Source: Fragilariopsis cylindrus CCMP1102
Taxonomy: Eukaryota; Bacillariophyta; Bacillariophyceae; Bacillariales; Bacillariaceae
Length of the DNA: 47,078 bases
NCBI GenBank assembly: GCA_900095095.1
Contig: FMBT01000183.1
Location: 1 to 47,078 of the forward strand
Direction of reading: 5' to 3'
Positions 23,025-33,600 of this stretch are shown one piece after another. The notes beneath the pieces were generated by a model, which was given only the letters and a program-made list of their open reading frames with translations, was not told the DNA's origin and did no database searches. The translations under genes and the position numbers were made by a program. Each line of letters begins with the position of its first letter. Positions within the stretch are counted from its first letter, which is position 1.

Positions 23025-24051
23025 CCTTTTCTGCTACAGTACGGTACAACCCTTGTTCCTTATTCAATGAACCGCTAATCGACGAAATACGATGCAATAC
23101 AGTAATAATACGGTACAATTCGACTTTAAAAAAAAGTTTCTTCAGTATTTTTTATGTGATGCTTATGATGTTCATTGCTAAATTGATCCGTTGAGGCCGA
23201 CAGTACTTTTTGGTACAGCACATGTTTGTCGTGAGTAGACTCCTACTAGTATGTTCGTAAGACCTATGCCCCATTCTGTACGCTCCCCGTTTGGTATCTA
23301 TCCTATGAATGATTCATAGGTTACCGGTTCCGGCTCGTTTGATTATAGAGGATTTTAAATCTAAGCAAAGGCAAAGCTTGGCACTAACCACCAACAACCC
23401 TATTAAGCAGGTAGCAAGTAACCTGTAGGACCTACCAGCATATCAGACTATCAATGCAAACCTGCTTTGACTGTCTTCGAAAGACCTACCTCTTGCTGCC
23501 AAGCCTCAATTTCTTTGAACTGATCCATTGCAAATGGCAATTTCTCAGTTCTCTAATAGTCGTAGTGGTAACAATGATAGATTTAATTGTTCAAGTCCCA
23601 AGTAAACAAGCTATCAACACTACATATATGGTCATCATGAAACCAATCGAGTTGTGGCAACAACGACATCCTTCAAACAAGCAAACCCACACTGAGGGAT
23701 GCTTGTTCTAGCAGCAATCCTCTGTGTAACACCCTGATTCATTGCCTTCCTTCAGATATGGAATTAGGTGATTCTGTAAACTAAGCAAGCATTCATGACG
23801 CATGGCTAGCACAAGCCAAAGACACCAGTAAATCTTCCATCACTAAGTGAACACTACCAGGAGCGGTACTACTACTGTATCAGGTGTTATTTTAACAAGT
23901 ATTAATACACAGACTTTATCAAAAACTTCAGCCTCAAAGATAGTATCTCTGTAGAATTAGGCAACATCAGCACAGTCTCTGTGGATGAAAAAAATGTACA
24001 CAACAAATCCCGTAATCCCAAGGCAAAGCAATAGATTATTACCCCTGACTA
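23025..24051. other. 5' region of the DENN gene, left of the transposon
   Basis: About 1 kb before the transposon boundary. It contains copy 2 of the dispersed repeat and, further right, unremarkable AT-rich sequence. An 85-codon open frame at 23454-23711 shows no domain and is not supported as a gene. Confidence 0.55.
23253..23383 (-). repeat. Dispersed repeat, copy 2 (upstream of the DENN gene)
   Basis: Reverse complement of the repeat at about 1081-1222. Read on the minus strand it begins roughly 360 bp and ends roughly 230 bp before the DENN start codon, so it has the same orientation to its gene as copy 1. This copy contains a short inverted motif (CCTATGAATGATTCATAGG) where copy 1 has only one arm. 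Confidence 0.8.
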
Positions 24052-24104
24052 CCAGTAGATATTCTAAGTGCGTACCCGCGCGCTAACTGCGTACAAGAGG
24101 AGAC
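24052..24104 (+). repeat. Left terminal inverted repeat of the transposon
   Basis: The first 24 bp match the right end with one mismatch. After an insert of about 17 bases the match resumes at the GAGACACCGA word. Target TA immediately precedes it. Confidence 0.88.
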
Positions 24105-24662
24105 ACCGAATGTGCCATCTCTATTAAGCATCCGTTAACATGCTCCAATCACTCTATGATATTAGATACAATTAGAGATAACACATAAACGAAGCATGCT
24201 ATAGAAGGAATAAAGTTTATATTCGATATTCATGTCTGTATAGATAGGTTACTACCTTGGTTCTTTTTTGGCGTTGAATTATTCAAAAAATCCGGAGAGA
24301 CACCAAAAAATATTTTGCGCGCCACTCCATGCGCTATTAGCCAATCAGAATCCACCATTTAAATTATTTTTCCATCTCCTATCGTCATTAACAGCCTATC
24401 GTTGATACGCTTTCAACCAAAATTTCCTTATTGCACATACTTCATCTCCTATATCAATCAATATTTGAGTAGATTCAAAGATGATTGAGTGGTAGAAAGT
24501 TACGAAAAATGGTGGAGAACCCACCGGAAGGTCATGGTCTACAGGTATAGCGTTGGTTAGATGTGAAATGGACAAGAATTGAGGAAGGAAAAGCTGTATT
24601 TCCAGTTCTCTTTTTCTTATCATAAAATAAAATCGATTATACAACAACAACAACAATCAATC

Positions 24663-25544
24663 ATGGAGGAATCCAAAGGACTTAATCAACTAACTGAAGG
24701 GTGGGCTTCATGGAGTTATGTCGATAGTCCTCCACCTTCTGTTGCTTCTGTTCAATCTGGTGTTAAAGATTACATTCCAGGACAAAAAACCCCAGAAACA
24801 GAACTGACTGTATCTTCTTCTTCTTCTTATGTAGCTGGTAACTTTCCTATTCCTTCCACTATCTTCTATGACGACGCTTCGGTAAAGACGGTAACGACAC
24901 TAACAGAGTACGAAGCGGTTGGTATGGTAGTTGGCTTTGTCAATGACAAGAAGAGGAAGGCAACTACACCACCTGTTGCTTCTAACAAGAATCCAATCAA
25001 GTACAATGACGTTGAAGCTCTTGACGCGTTCGACGGTCACTTGTACAAGAACTTAGATATTTGTATTGGTGCTCCCTTGGATCATGATACTTGGAACTTA
25101 TATGGTACTATCTTGGTACAAGTTACTGAGTACATGGAAAATAGACCTTGTACTCAATGTGGTAATATTGCTTGTACTGAAAAAACTATGAACACATACT
25201 CACTTGTCATTGCCAAAAGGTTTGGTATGATTAAAAAGGATGGTCGATACGCTCGGGGTTGGGCGGACATGCTTAATAATCGATACTATAGAACTGACTA
25301 TCATCTATTCCATCAAATGTTAATCAAGTCAGAAGATAAACAACCACCAGGCAAATGTTTAAAGCAACTCCTCACAGAGTTATTCCCTGCTCCCAAGCAT
25401 TTACGGGCTGAAGGAAAGCTTTGTAGCAACCATTTTCTCAACAACAACCCTGCCCGGTTTGTATTCCATGAAGAATCAATGGATGCGTTCTTTCCACTTG
25501 ACGACAAGTACTTTGTTAATGGATCATTTAAACTAACTATTTAA
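24663..25544 (+). CDS. Transposon accessory protein of unknown function
   Basis: 293 residues from the ATG at 24663, inside the left half of the transposon and convergent with the transposase. The N-terminal third is Ser/Pro/Thr-rich and contains WASWSYVD. The C-terminal two thirds look folded. They include an aromatic-rich region (LDHDTWNLYGTILVQVTEYM), a small Cys cluster (CTQCGNIAC) that might bind metal, and a basic segment with KRFGMIKKDGRYARGWADM. The C-terminus, LDDKYFVNGSFKLTI, is followed by a repeat of its last 14 coding bases. I recognise no family. Its location suggests a role in transposition or its control, or a captured host gene; neither is shown. Its frame is fully open, which argues for selection within the element. 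Confidence 0.75.
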   Translation: MEESKGLNQLTEGWASWSYVDSPPPSVASVQSGVKDYIPGQKTPETELTVSSSSSYVAGNFPIPSTIFYDDASVKTVTTLTEYEAVGMVVGFVNDKKRKATTPPVASNKNPIKYNDVEALDAFDGHLYKNLDICIGAPLDHDTWNLYGTILVQVTEYMENRPCTQCGNIACTEKTMNTYSLVIAKRFGMIKKDGRYARGWADMLNNRYYRTDYHLFHQMLIKSEDKQPPGKCLKQLLTELFPAPKHLRAEGKLCSNHFLNNNPARFVFHEESMDAFFPLDDKYFVNGSFKLTI

Positions 25545-25909
25545 ACTAACTATTGGTCCTATGTAATAACGAAATGAAGACTTGAATGCATGTATGTATT
25601 AGTTATTATCAATCGAGTCCAATCGAATAACTAAATTAAAAAAAATATTATATATCAAACTCAACAACTCAATCACCAACTTACTTGACAGTAGTAGTGC
25701 CTACTTTAAAAAAAAAATAGTTAAGATTGATAATAGGATTTTCTTTTCAATCACACATTGGCTCTCTCTGGGTGTAGAATAAAAAGCAATAGAGGTACGG
25801 TCTTGTTTCGATCGAATTCTAACTACAAACACTATAGTAAATATATCCTATACAGTACTACTACTATTACTACTTATAATTTCGTTACTTCTATAATTAT
25901 TCTACAGAA
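25545..25909. other. Convergent spacer between the two transposon genes
   Basis: 365 bp, strongly AT-rich, between stop codons on opposite strands. Probably both 3' UTRs. It includes an A10 run near 25708. No other feature is seen. Confidence 0.6.
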
Positions 25910-28900
25910 CTAGATCTCCGATATTTGGGTATTCCACACTTGACCACCATGATAGTTCGAATCTGCACACTCGTCAGTCATAGTTAGGGTAAATAAGCTT
26001 TGAGCTGCTTCAAAATGCTCAACAGAAGCGTCAGTTCTTGGCAAATCACTATTCACCCTTGACAAAGCTTCTATATCAATTTCTTCCACTTCCACATCAT
26101 TATTAGCTTCAACAACAGTAATAAAATTGTCTGGTTTTACTGGTGGAGATGGCTCGTTCATAATATAATAAATACTATCCCAGGCAACTCGTCTTTCTGC
26201 AAGAGTGTTTGGTATCTTCGATTTTTGCTTCACACACCCAAGTTGTTTATATCTAATCAGATCTACATAATCATCATTCAACAACCATCGACTTGCTTTT
26301 CTTAAACCATTAACAATCTTATTCCTAATAGGACCATTTGAGACCCCATACAATACACCACCCTCAGCATGTGCAGCATAATGATGTTTAGATTTCTCCA
26401 TTGCAGCTTTACCACTAATATATGTTTTCATATCACGAATATACTGTTTAGAAGCCTTTTTTGCCAACTTATCTAACATAGCGATTGTTTTTCCTTCTAC
26501 AATCGAGAGTGTGGTTTCCCCAAGACCCCAATGACCTTGACTAGTCAACCCTCCAGAAGTTAGTCTGCCAGTGAACTTATCAATCAAATTCGATCGATCA
26601 GAATTGTCTAGTCGCTGTTGTTGTACTAGTTTTTTCTTTTCTTGGTGATGCCTTTCTCTTGCTACATTTCGATTGGTGGATGTGGTAAGCACACTTAAAT
26701 AGTGCTGTGCTTTTCCTTCTGACACATTCATACCAGCCAATCGAGTAGGATCAGCTCGATTCGTTGCAGCCATAGCTATCTGTGATTCACTCTGTGATTC
26801 ACTCATGTCAGATACGGTCAGTTGAGATAAAGTCTGTTGTGATAGAGTCTGTTGTGATTGAGTCTGTTGTGATAGAGTAACCTTCTTCGACTTCAAAACT
26901 TCAGGATGAGATAAACAGCCACGATTAAGGGGATTCCAACCGCGTTGTAGTATTGCTTTTTTGTTACCCTCCACATTGCCAAAACTCCTATCGAATACCT
27001 TAGACATGATAAGTAGAACATGATGTCTGCTGATTTTGATGCGCTCACAGTTAATCCGTTGATCAACTCGAATAACTTCTTTTGCTTCTCGTGTAAGATT
27101 CTTATACATTCCATTCTGTTCAGAGGAATCACCAACTTGCCAGTAGGCAGTACCATTTGGCAAACCAAGACAAATATTCCACTTATGATTCGCTCCAGCC
27201 ACAACCTTCCCTTCTTCATCACGATTGTTAATATACCTCATGAATTCAGGACTTAGACGCGAGCCATGCCCATCTAAGATCGCACCAGGAGGTGGATCAC
27301 CAGGTACTCGCGGAACTAGTGCATCGTATAGTCGTAGGACATCCACTAGAATTTCTGGAGTGATACCACCGCTAGCTGAACGCCGTACAAGTGTTGGTAT
27401 TTCAATACCATTGACAGTACATATAGGACCTCCTGGAAACACTTTGCCTGGTCCTGTGTTGAGTTGCAGCAACTCAACCGAAAATACACTACCAGCCAAC
27501 ATCTCTTTCATTTTCTTTTCTTTATCAAGATCATTATTGATATTCTTTATTTCATTAAACATAGTATCATCACCAATCCATAATGCATTAACATCTAAAC
27601 CATGTAATTCGGAATAACTAAGTTCTCCATCTTTTTCTATAATAACTAAACAAATTGCCGGATTTCCATCTAATTTCGTCCATACCATGGTCGTAAAATG
27701 ACAATCACTAGTACATGCTGGCAACTTTGCCATAACTCCTTTTGTTGAGCAGCGTTTCTTGTTGCCAGCTGACATCTTATCTTTTGACATGTTAGTATTT
27801 GTTCCACACTCATCAGCAGCCATGAACAATTCCGGATGTTTGAATCGATGATAAACTGGTTCACCATATTGATCAGGATCATCTATATCACAAACTTCAC
27901 CATTTCCATTATAATATAAAGGTTGTTCTAACACTTCAGCATACCCCCATTTAACAAGCAGACCATATACGTTGTCGTACATCTCCACAAACTTTTCGTA
28001 TGTACAGTGCTCAGTTCGATAAAAATCAACATTACTTGACCCTTTATATTGAACCTCCTTCCCCCATCTCCTAATAAACCCATCGAACCACCCTTTGCCT
28101 AGATTGGCTGAGGTAGGCTTGATACCATGTTCGATATAGCGATCTCGCAAATCAACTTGATGTCGTAGTTTCCATGCAATCACATCATCTTCCACAGGAG
28201 TGCCACTGACATAGGAGTTGGCATAATCAATTATTTCTCTCTGATTCATTGTGTCATTACAATCTGTTGATTGATTTATGTACATTACAATTAAAGGTTC
28301 TGCATCTAGCATTGGGCTCTTCATACCAGTTCCTTTTACTTCTAATCGATCGCGACAGATTCTACTGTAGATAGTAGTGGAAGCAACGCGATATGTATCA
28401 GGATCTAATTGGTACTCGTGCTGTTTGTTAGCAATAAGCTGCTTGAGGGTCATCTTGTTCGTATGATCAGTTGGTAGTAGCTTGTTTTCAACCCATGACA
28501 GTGCTATATCATTCTTCATTTGTGAGAATTTTTTGTCAACTCTTGCTTTGCTTTATTTGTGGTACCAATAGGACGACCCGATTTGCCTGACACAGTCGTA
28601 GGTGAAGTTGGTGCCACAGTTGTCTTGTTGTTGTTGTTATTCAATTCTACTAAAGGCAAAGCAATGTTAATTCTATTTTTATTTATATCAGACATATTTC
28701 TCCACTTCATTTTTACTTTATTTCCATTCTCTAGCCATTGTTGTGTTTTACTATACTGTTTAACTAGCTTAGCAAGTGAACCGAATGGTGGTTCACCATT
28801 CTTCTTCTGCTTTGGCTCGCACTGTCGCCATTTCGTTAGGATTTCTATGATAATAGTTTGAATATGATCTTGTGCTATTTGATCATTTGGAAAGTGAATG

Positions 28901-29028
28901 CCCTTTTTTTGTTGGTTATTTACCTTTTGCTTTGCTTGTTTTGCTGCCGATTGTTTCCCTCTTTTGATAGTAGTGCGAGAAGAAGGTAATGAACGTCGTT
29001 GTTGTGCTCTATTCGATGCTTTAACCAT
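25910..29028 (-). CDS. Transposase with AT-hook, CENP-B-type DNA-binding and DDE domains (one frameshift)
   Basis: Two open frames meet at 28516-28519, where stop and ATG overlap as ATGA. One base added in the adjacent A run fuses them into 1,039 residues. The first frame (170 residues) is basic and ends with an AT-hook-like GRPIGTT. In the second, GWFDGFIRRWG at residues 143-153 is the CENP-B-type helix-turn-helix signature. The candidate DDE triad is D236 (AADECGTN), D416 (ILDGHGSR) and D464 (QVGDSSEQNG), in the order and context of the pogo/CENP-B DDE_1 family. A short SQQT repeat lies near residue 550. It should cut and paste the element by binding its inverted repeats. Translation by termination-reinitiation at ATGA is an alternative to a sequencing error. 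The catalytic residues appear intact. Confidence 0.85.
26815..26880 (-). repeat. 15-bp minisatellite inside the transposase gene
   Basis: Three to four copies of a 15-bp unit code for SQQT(Q/L) pentapeptides. They sit after the catalytic domain, in a Ser/Gln-rich linker, so the frame is kept whatever the copy number. Confidence 0.8.
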
Positions 29029-29537
29029 GATAACAGCTTAACAATCACCATCTTTGTTCAAATAAAAAGAATAATATTATGAATCATATTGTAGTAACTG
29101 AGTAACTGATTTAGAACTGGGGTTACAAGCTAAAGCTTGAAATCGCATTGCTTTGAAGACCTGTCACGTGACAGTTCTTCAAAACGACTCATCTTAATAG
29201 AGGAGGAACGCATCTTAATAGATGATCATGTCGTTGTTGTTGATGTTCCATTTGCCTTTTTTCAAAAATAAAATCAGAATTTTATTAGGTGTCACTGTTT
29301 GTACGCGCGCTCAGTACACTTTTCTACAGGGCGCAAACTGCGTAAATATGAAATTAATTTCAAAAAAAGGCAAGTGTAACGTTGACAAATAACCGCGTAT
29401 TAGTGATTTGATTAAAAAATGTATATATACAAAACAACACATTTTAATGTGTTGATGAAGACTGTATAATAGGATAGGCTAGTAAAGCTATCTAGTTTGA
29501 TTTACAAACCGCTTATTATAACGACAAAAAAAACCAG
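29029..29537. other. Transposase 5' region
   Basis: About 510 bp between the transposase start and the right inverted repeat. It contains the palindrome at 29161-29174, a direct repeat of CATCTTAATAG at about 29191 and 29210, and GCGC-rich words at about 29304-29343 resembling the left end. It is presumably the transposase promoter plus subterminal binding sites. Confidence 0.55.
29161..29174. promoter_or_regulatory. Perfect 14-bp palindrome with CACGTG core
   Basis: CTGTCACGTGACAG reads the same on both strands and lies 133 bp upstream of the transposase start codon. A CACGTG core is the classic bHLH/bZIP site in eukaryotes, so it may recruit a host factor, or be an autoregulatory site. Function is inferred only from sequence and position. 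Confidence 0.5.
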
Positions 29538-29578
29538 TCGGTGTCTCTTCGCGCGTACGCACTTAGGATATCTACTGG
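29538..29578 (-). repeat. Right terminal inverted repeat of the transposon
   Basis: Inverted match to the left end, about 41 bp including the inner GAGACACCGA word, followed by the target TA at 29579-29580. Confidence 0.88.
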
Positions 29579-30626
29579 TACTGTAGTATGTTGTCCATGT
29601 TCATCGAGAAGAAGTGTTTTTTATTTTTTGGCGCGACCGATTTTGATGTGTTGTCCGTGTCGAGCCCGACACACCACCGTTGACGGACAGAAAAAGCGAG
29701 ATGGCGCGAAAACAAGAAATGGCAATGCAGCGCGCCCTTCGAAAATATTAAAAAGTCAATTTATGCATTTTTAATTTTGCGTCGCTCGTCGTGCGGAGAA
29801 CGATACACCGCGGCGCTACGCGATTTTATGTGAGTTTGTAAAGTTGTTGTGTTGTGTTGTTGTATCGACAAAGACAGTTAATAAAAAATACATGTCTATA
29901 AAAGACGAATTAAATTGATTGTGTTCAGGTAGGTCCTAATAGTTGTCGGACGATGTTTAAAGAGTTTTAATTGATGAAATTGTTGTTATCTTGGTCCCAA
30001 AAAATCCGAAACAACGATACGTGCATGCATGAGATTTGAGTTTTTTTGCCGAAGGATGATAATAATGCTGCCCTCGAGCGGCGAGCGTTTTTAAAATAAA
30101 ACATTATTTATTTTTGTGTTATTGGATGCAGTTCATATTATATATCGAGTCACATATCACATTATCTGCTCCCTTAAAAAACAATTCCACCTCGAGACAC
30201 GTGATGTAAATTGATAAGGAGACGCAAATATACTTCATTATATTTTTTTCATCGTACTATTACTATTGATTTTGTTTTAATTCATTTGATTGAATGTATG
30301 TTATTATTAGTTCTAAGAATAATCTGTACTTGATCGGAGATGCATTACTTTACAAAACATAATAACTCGATTGTGCTACTCAATACGACCATACGCCTCG
30401 CTTTGAATTCATCCCGCAAACATGCAGAACTAACTCAAACTCATATACATCAATACATCATCCATCTCACACTTTTCCTTCCTTTTCATTCGTTTTTTTG
30501 ACTGACCGTTCACAATACTTGACTTGTATTATTATTCGTTAAAATAGATAGAAACACATCGGCAACTTTTGGTCTGATTTGATTATAAACGATTACGGAA
30601 GTAGTCCATTCTAATAAGTTAAGACA
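29579..30626. other. 5' region of the CHD remodeller gene
   Basis: About 1 kb between the transposon and the CHD start. Its first 250 bases are richer in CG dinucleotides (GGCGCGA, GCGGCGC). They include a small hairpin-forming motif GTGTCG-AGCC-CGACAC at 29657-29672. An open frame across it at 29541-29774 starts inside the transposon end and is not supported. The remainder is AT-rich. Likely promoter and 5' UTR. Confidence 0.5.
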
Positions 30627-33600
30627 ATGTCTGATGAAGAAAGAGGAGGAGGAATAGGAGGGGGTCGTCGCTCTAGACGAGCCAAGTCTAAGCCTATTGA
30701 CTACGCCAAGGAACAAGAATTCAGTGATGAAGAAAATCTATTTGAAGACGCAGACAAACCTGCACCTGTTCCTACCAACGTTGCTCCCAAAAAAAGACGT
30801 GCCAAAGGAAATCGTAAATCCAAAGGGAAAAAGCAGCAGCAGCAAGAAGGTGACTATCGCGGCAATGACGGTATGGATCAATACGAAGAAGAAGACACCG
30901 AAGATTATCGTCCACCGAAACCAGTTTACACCGAACGGGGTTACGACCCAACTCTTCCACCAATTCGAGAACGATTTACATTTCTACCTGAATATGAATT
31001 GGATGGGTCACCCAAAATTGAAGGGATTATTGGTAGACGTCCGGTCGATGAAAAAGAAGACAAAGAAGACAAAAATAGTGATGACGATAACAGCACCACC
31101 AGCAATGGCAACGACGACGTCGATGATGAGGAAGAAGGATCCGATGGGAAGAAAGAACGAAGTCGGCGGGGAAACGGCAATAAGGGGGGGGAAAAGTACA
31201 ATAATAAATCGCCTGCCAAAAATAAAGACAAAATCAAAGAGTCAAACTCTAATTTTATCGACTACGAGTATCTTGTTAAATACCGGAATCAATCACACTT
31301 GCACCTTGGATGGAAGACAGGTGCAGACTTAGAATCGATGAACAAGTCAGCCAAGACCATTTACCGTCGTTATCTCAAAAAGGTAGCAGCGGGACAAGAC
31401 GAAGAATTGGAAAATCCTGATATCGATCAATCTTTTGTGGTAGTACAAAAGATTCTTGCCGAAGAAGAACAGGAACTTGTATTGGAACTTTCCGATAAGG
31501 AGCTATTGGCATGGGAGAAGGAAAGGGAAAAGGAAATGGCCGAAGAGGATGAAACCAGTGAGGAGGAAGGAGAAGAAAAGAAGGAAGAAGCCGAGAAAAA
31601 GGACAAAGGTCCAAAAGAAACTACTACAAATAGTATAGAGAAAAAGGACGAAGGACTAGTAGAAACTTCTATAGACAAAAAGGACGCAATGGATGTTTCA
31701 CCCTCGGAAGAAAAAAAGGGTAAGTTTTTCAAAGTATTTTCACTTCACTACACCACACTAGCCTTAATTTTTCGTTTTTGCTCACTCACTTTTCATTTCT
31801 GTCTTAATCATGCTGTCATTCGTAATTGACGCTCCATATTATAATCTTGGTTCTTTAGATGACATAATAGACTGGAAGAAGGATGATATCGACTTTAGCC
31901 AGCTTACTATTGATCAACTCAAAATCATCATAGGCAAGGAAGAACCATATTATCCCAAATTTGAAGGATGTGATAACGCTTACCGGGATGGATTATTAAC
32001 AGAGCCCCCCAAAAAGCCTCGAGCTTCCTATCTATTCTTTCAGTGCATAATGCGCTCGTACTTTGCTATGCGGAACCCCGGTGCCACTAACGGAGAGCTC
32101 ATGACTATTCTAGGAGAAAAGTGGGGCTCCATGTCTGAAGAAAATGGCCAAGGGCCTTTTCTTGAGCTCGCGAAGGATGAAGTCAAGCTTTATGAGCATG
32201 AACGTTTTTTACTAGAAAAGGCACAAAGACCAAATGAAATGTGGCAGCCAATCCGTAGATGTCGGATGATCGTGGACAGGCTTGCACAAGACGGTTTCGC
32301 TAATATTTTCCTCGAGCCGGTAAATCTAGATGACTTTCCCGACTATGAAGAATCTATAGATATCCCTATGGATCTTGGAACAGTTCGGACGAAATTATTA
32401 TCAAAGAAGTACCAGATGCCCGAACAATTTGCTCGAGATATGCGTAAGATCTGGAATAATTGCAAGATCTACAACCGTCATGGATCTGCCATTTGGCATG
32501 TCGCTGATTATATGTCGAAACAATTTGAGCGACTCTATCATGCATGGGTGCAAGAATTTCGTGAGCGATATTTGAGATGGGCAAACCCCAGAGCTCGTCC
32601 ATGGGAACATACTTGCCGGGAGCATGATGGAAAATGCAATACCAAGGACAAAGACCTCGTACTTTGTGATCATTGTGATGCTGCTTACGGATATAAGTGC
32701 ACGACGCCTCCGCTGGACGAGCTTCCAAGTGGCATTTGGCATTGTTCCGAGTGCTCTAAAAAATTGAGATCCGTTAGAGGTGTCCGGATGCTGTCTGCAA
32801 CATCAGAGCAAGCAGCTCGGAAAAGAGCGGATCTCGGGGAAATACCCAGGCGAAAGGTGAAGCAAACTATGTATCTCGTGAAATGGGCAGGCCTGGGGTA
32901 TGAGTTTTGTACATGGGAAACGAAAGATGATATCGGGAGTTCAGATGTCATCAATGAATACCATAAACTAAACGATTCTTTTCCTGACGAAATAGGCATG
33001 CCCGAGGAGGCAGCGACAAAGATCATGTCGGCAACAGAACACATTAACAGGAAAAACGCCGGAGGTAGTACCTGTGTACCTGATCTTCGAACCAATCTAT
33101 ACGCACAAACAAGGGCCTTTCAATTTACGAAGTTTGGCTTAGATGTGCCAGAAAATGTTTGTCGAGAATGTGGACCTTTGACGAAGGCATCCCATGAGTT
33201 TTACGTTCGTGATGAACTAAGTCCTTCACATCCAAAAGAAGTTCTTGAATGTGTTTATGAAATGACGGATAGAGTCGCTTTAAAGGATACCCTCCCACAA
33301 ATGATGAAATCGGATCATATGCTTCCACCACTTCTAACAGGAGAGTATGATGTAGTCGTGCCTATTACTTCAAGGGGACTTATGATGAATGTTGGAGAAA
33401 TTAATGGTTCCGTGGCATTCCTAGGATATAGACAATTCCCGGATGGTAGCAAAGGCCCCGCTGAATTAAAGCAACTCCTTCGAGGAGCCGGGGACAAAAT
33501 TATTGCCGTGGACGGTGTCAGCACCGTAAATAAATCTTTCAAGGATATAATTGGTATGCTCCGTGAGAGCGGCAAGAACACATTCGCAATCATGCGCTTC

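Larger units (their letters stand above)
24052..29578. mobile_element. DNA transposon with terminal inverted repeats and TA target duplication, CENP-B/pogo-like DDE type
   Basis: A 5,527-bp element. Its ends are inverted copies of CCAGTAGATAT(T/C)CTAAGTGCGTAC, flanked on both sides by TA (24050-24051 and 29579-29580). That duplication fits the Tc1/mariner-pogo superfamily. Inside are two convergent genes: an unknown accessory protein on the plus strand (24663-25544) and a DDE transposase on the minus strand (29028-25910). The left inverted repeat continues inward as GCGCG, about 17 extra bases, then AGACACCGA; the right one has the same words without the insert. Further GCGC and ACTGCGTA words near both ends may be transposase-binding sites. 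The element separates the DENN and CHD genes within their common 5' region. Near-identical termini and a nearly open transposase suggest a fairly recent insertion. Confidence 0.88.

Noticed and set aside
28516-28519. ATGA overlap between the two transposase frames as a genuine termination-reinitiation site.
   Set aside because: Possible, but one added base in the adjoining A run fuses both parts, in line with the same kind of defect in other genes of the window. Kept only as an alternative.
29541-29774. Open frame of 77 codons rich in Cys and Arg near the CHD promoter.
   Set aside because: It begins inside the transposon inverted repeat and crosses the element boundary, so it cannot be an ancestral gene. 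Composition reflects CG-rich DNA.
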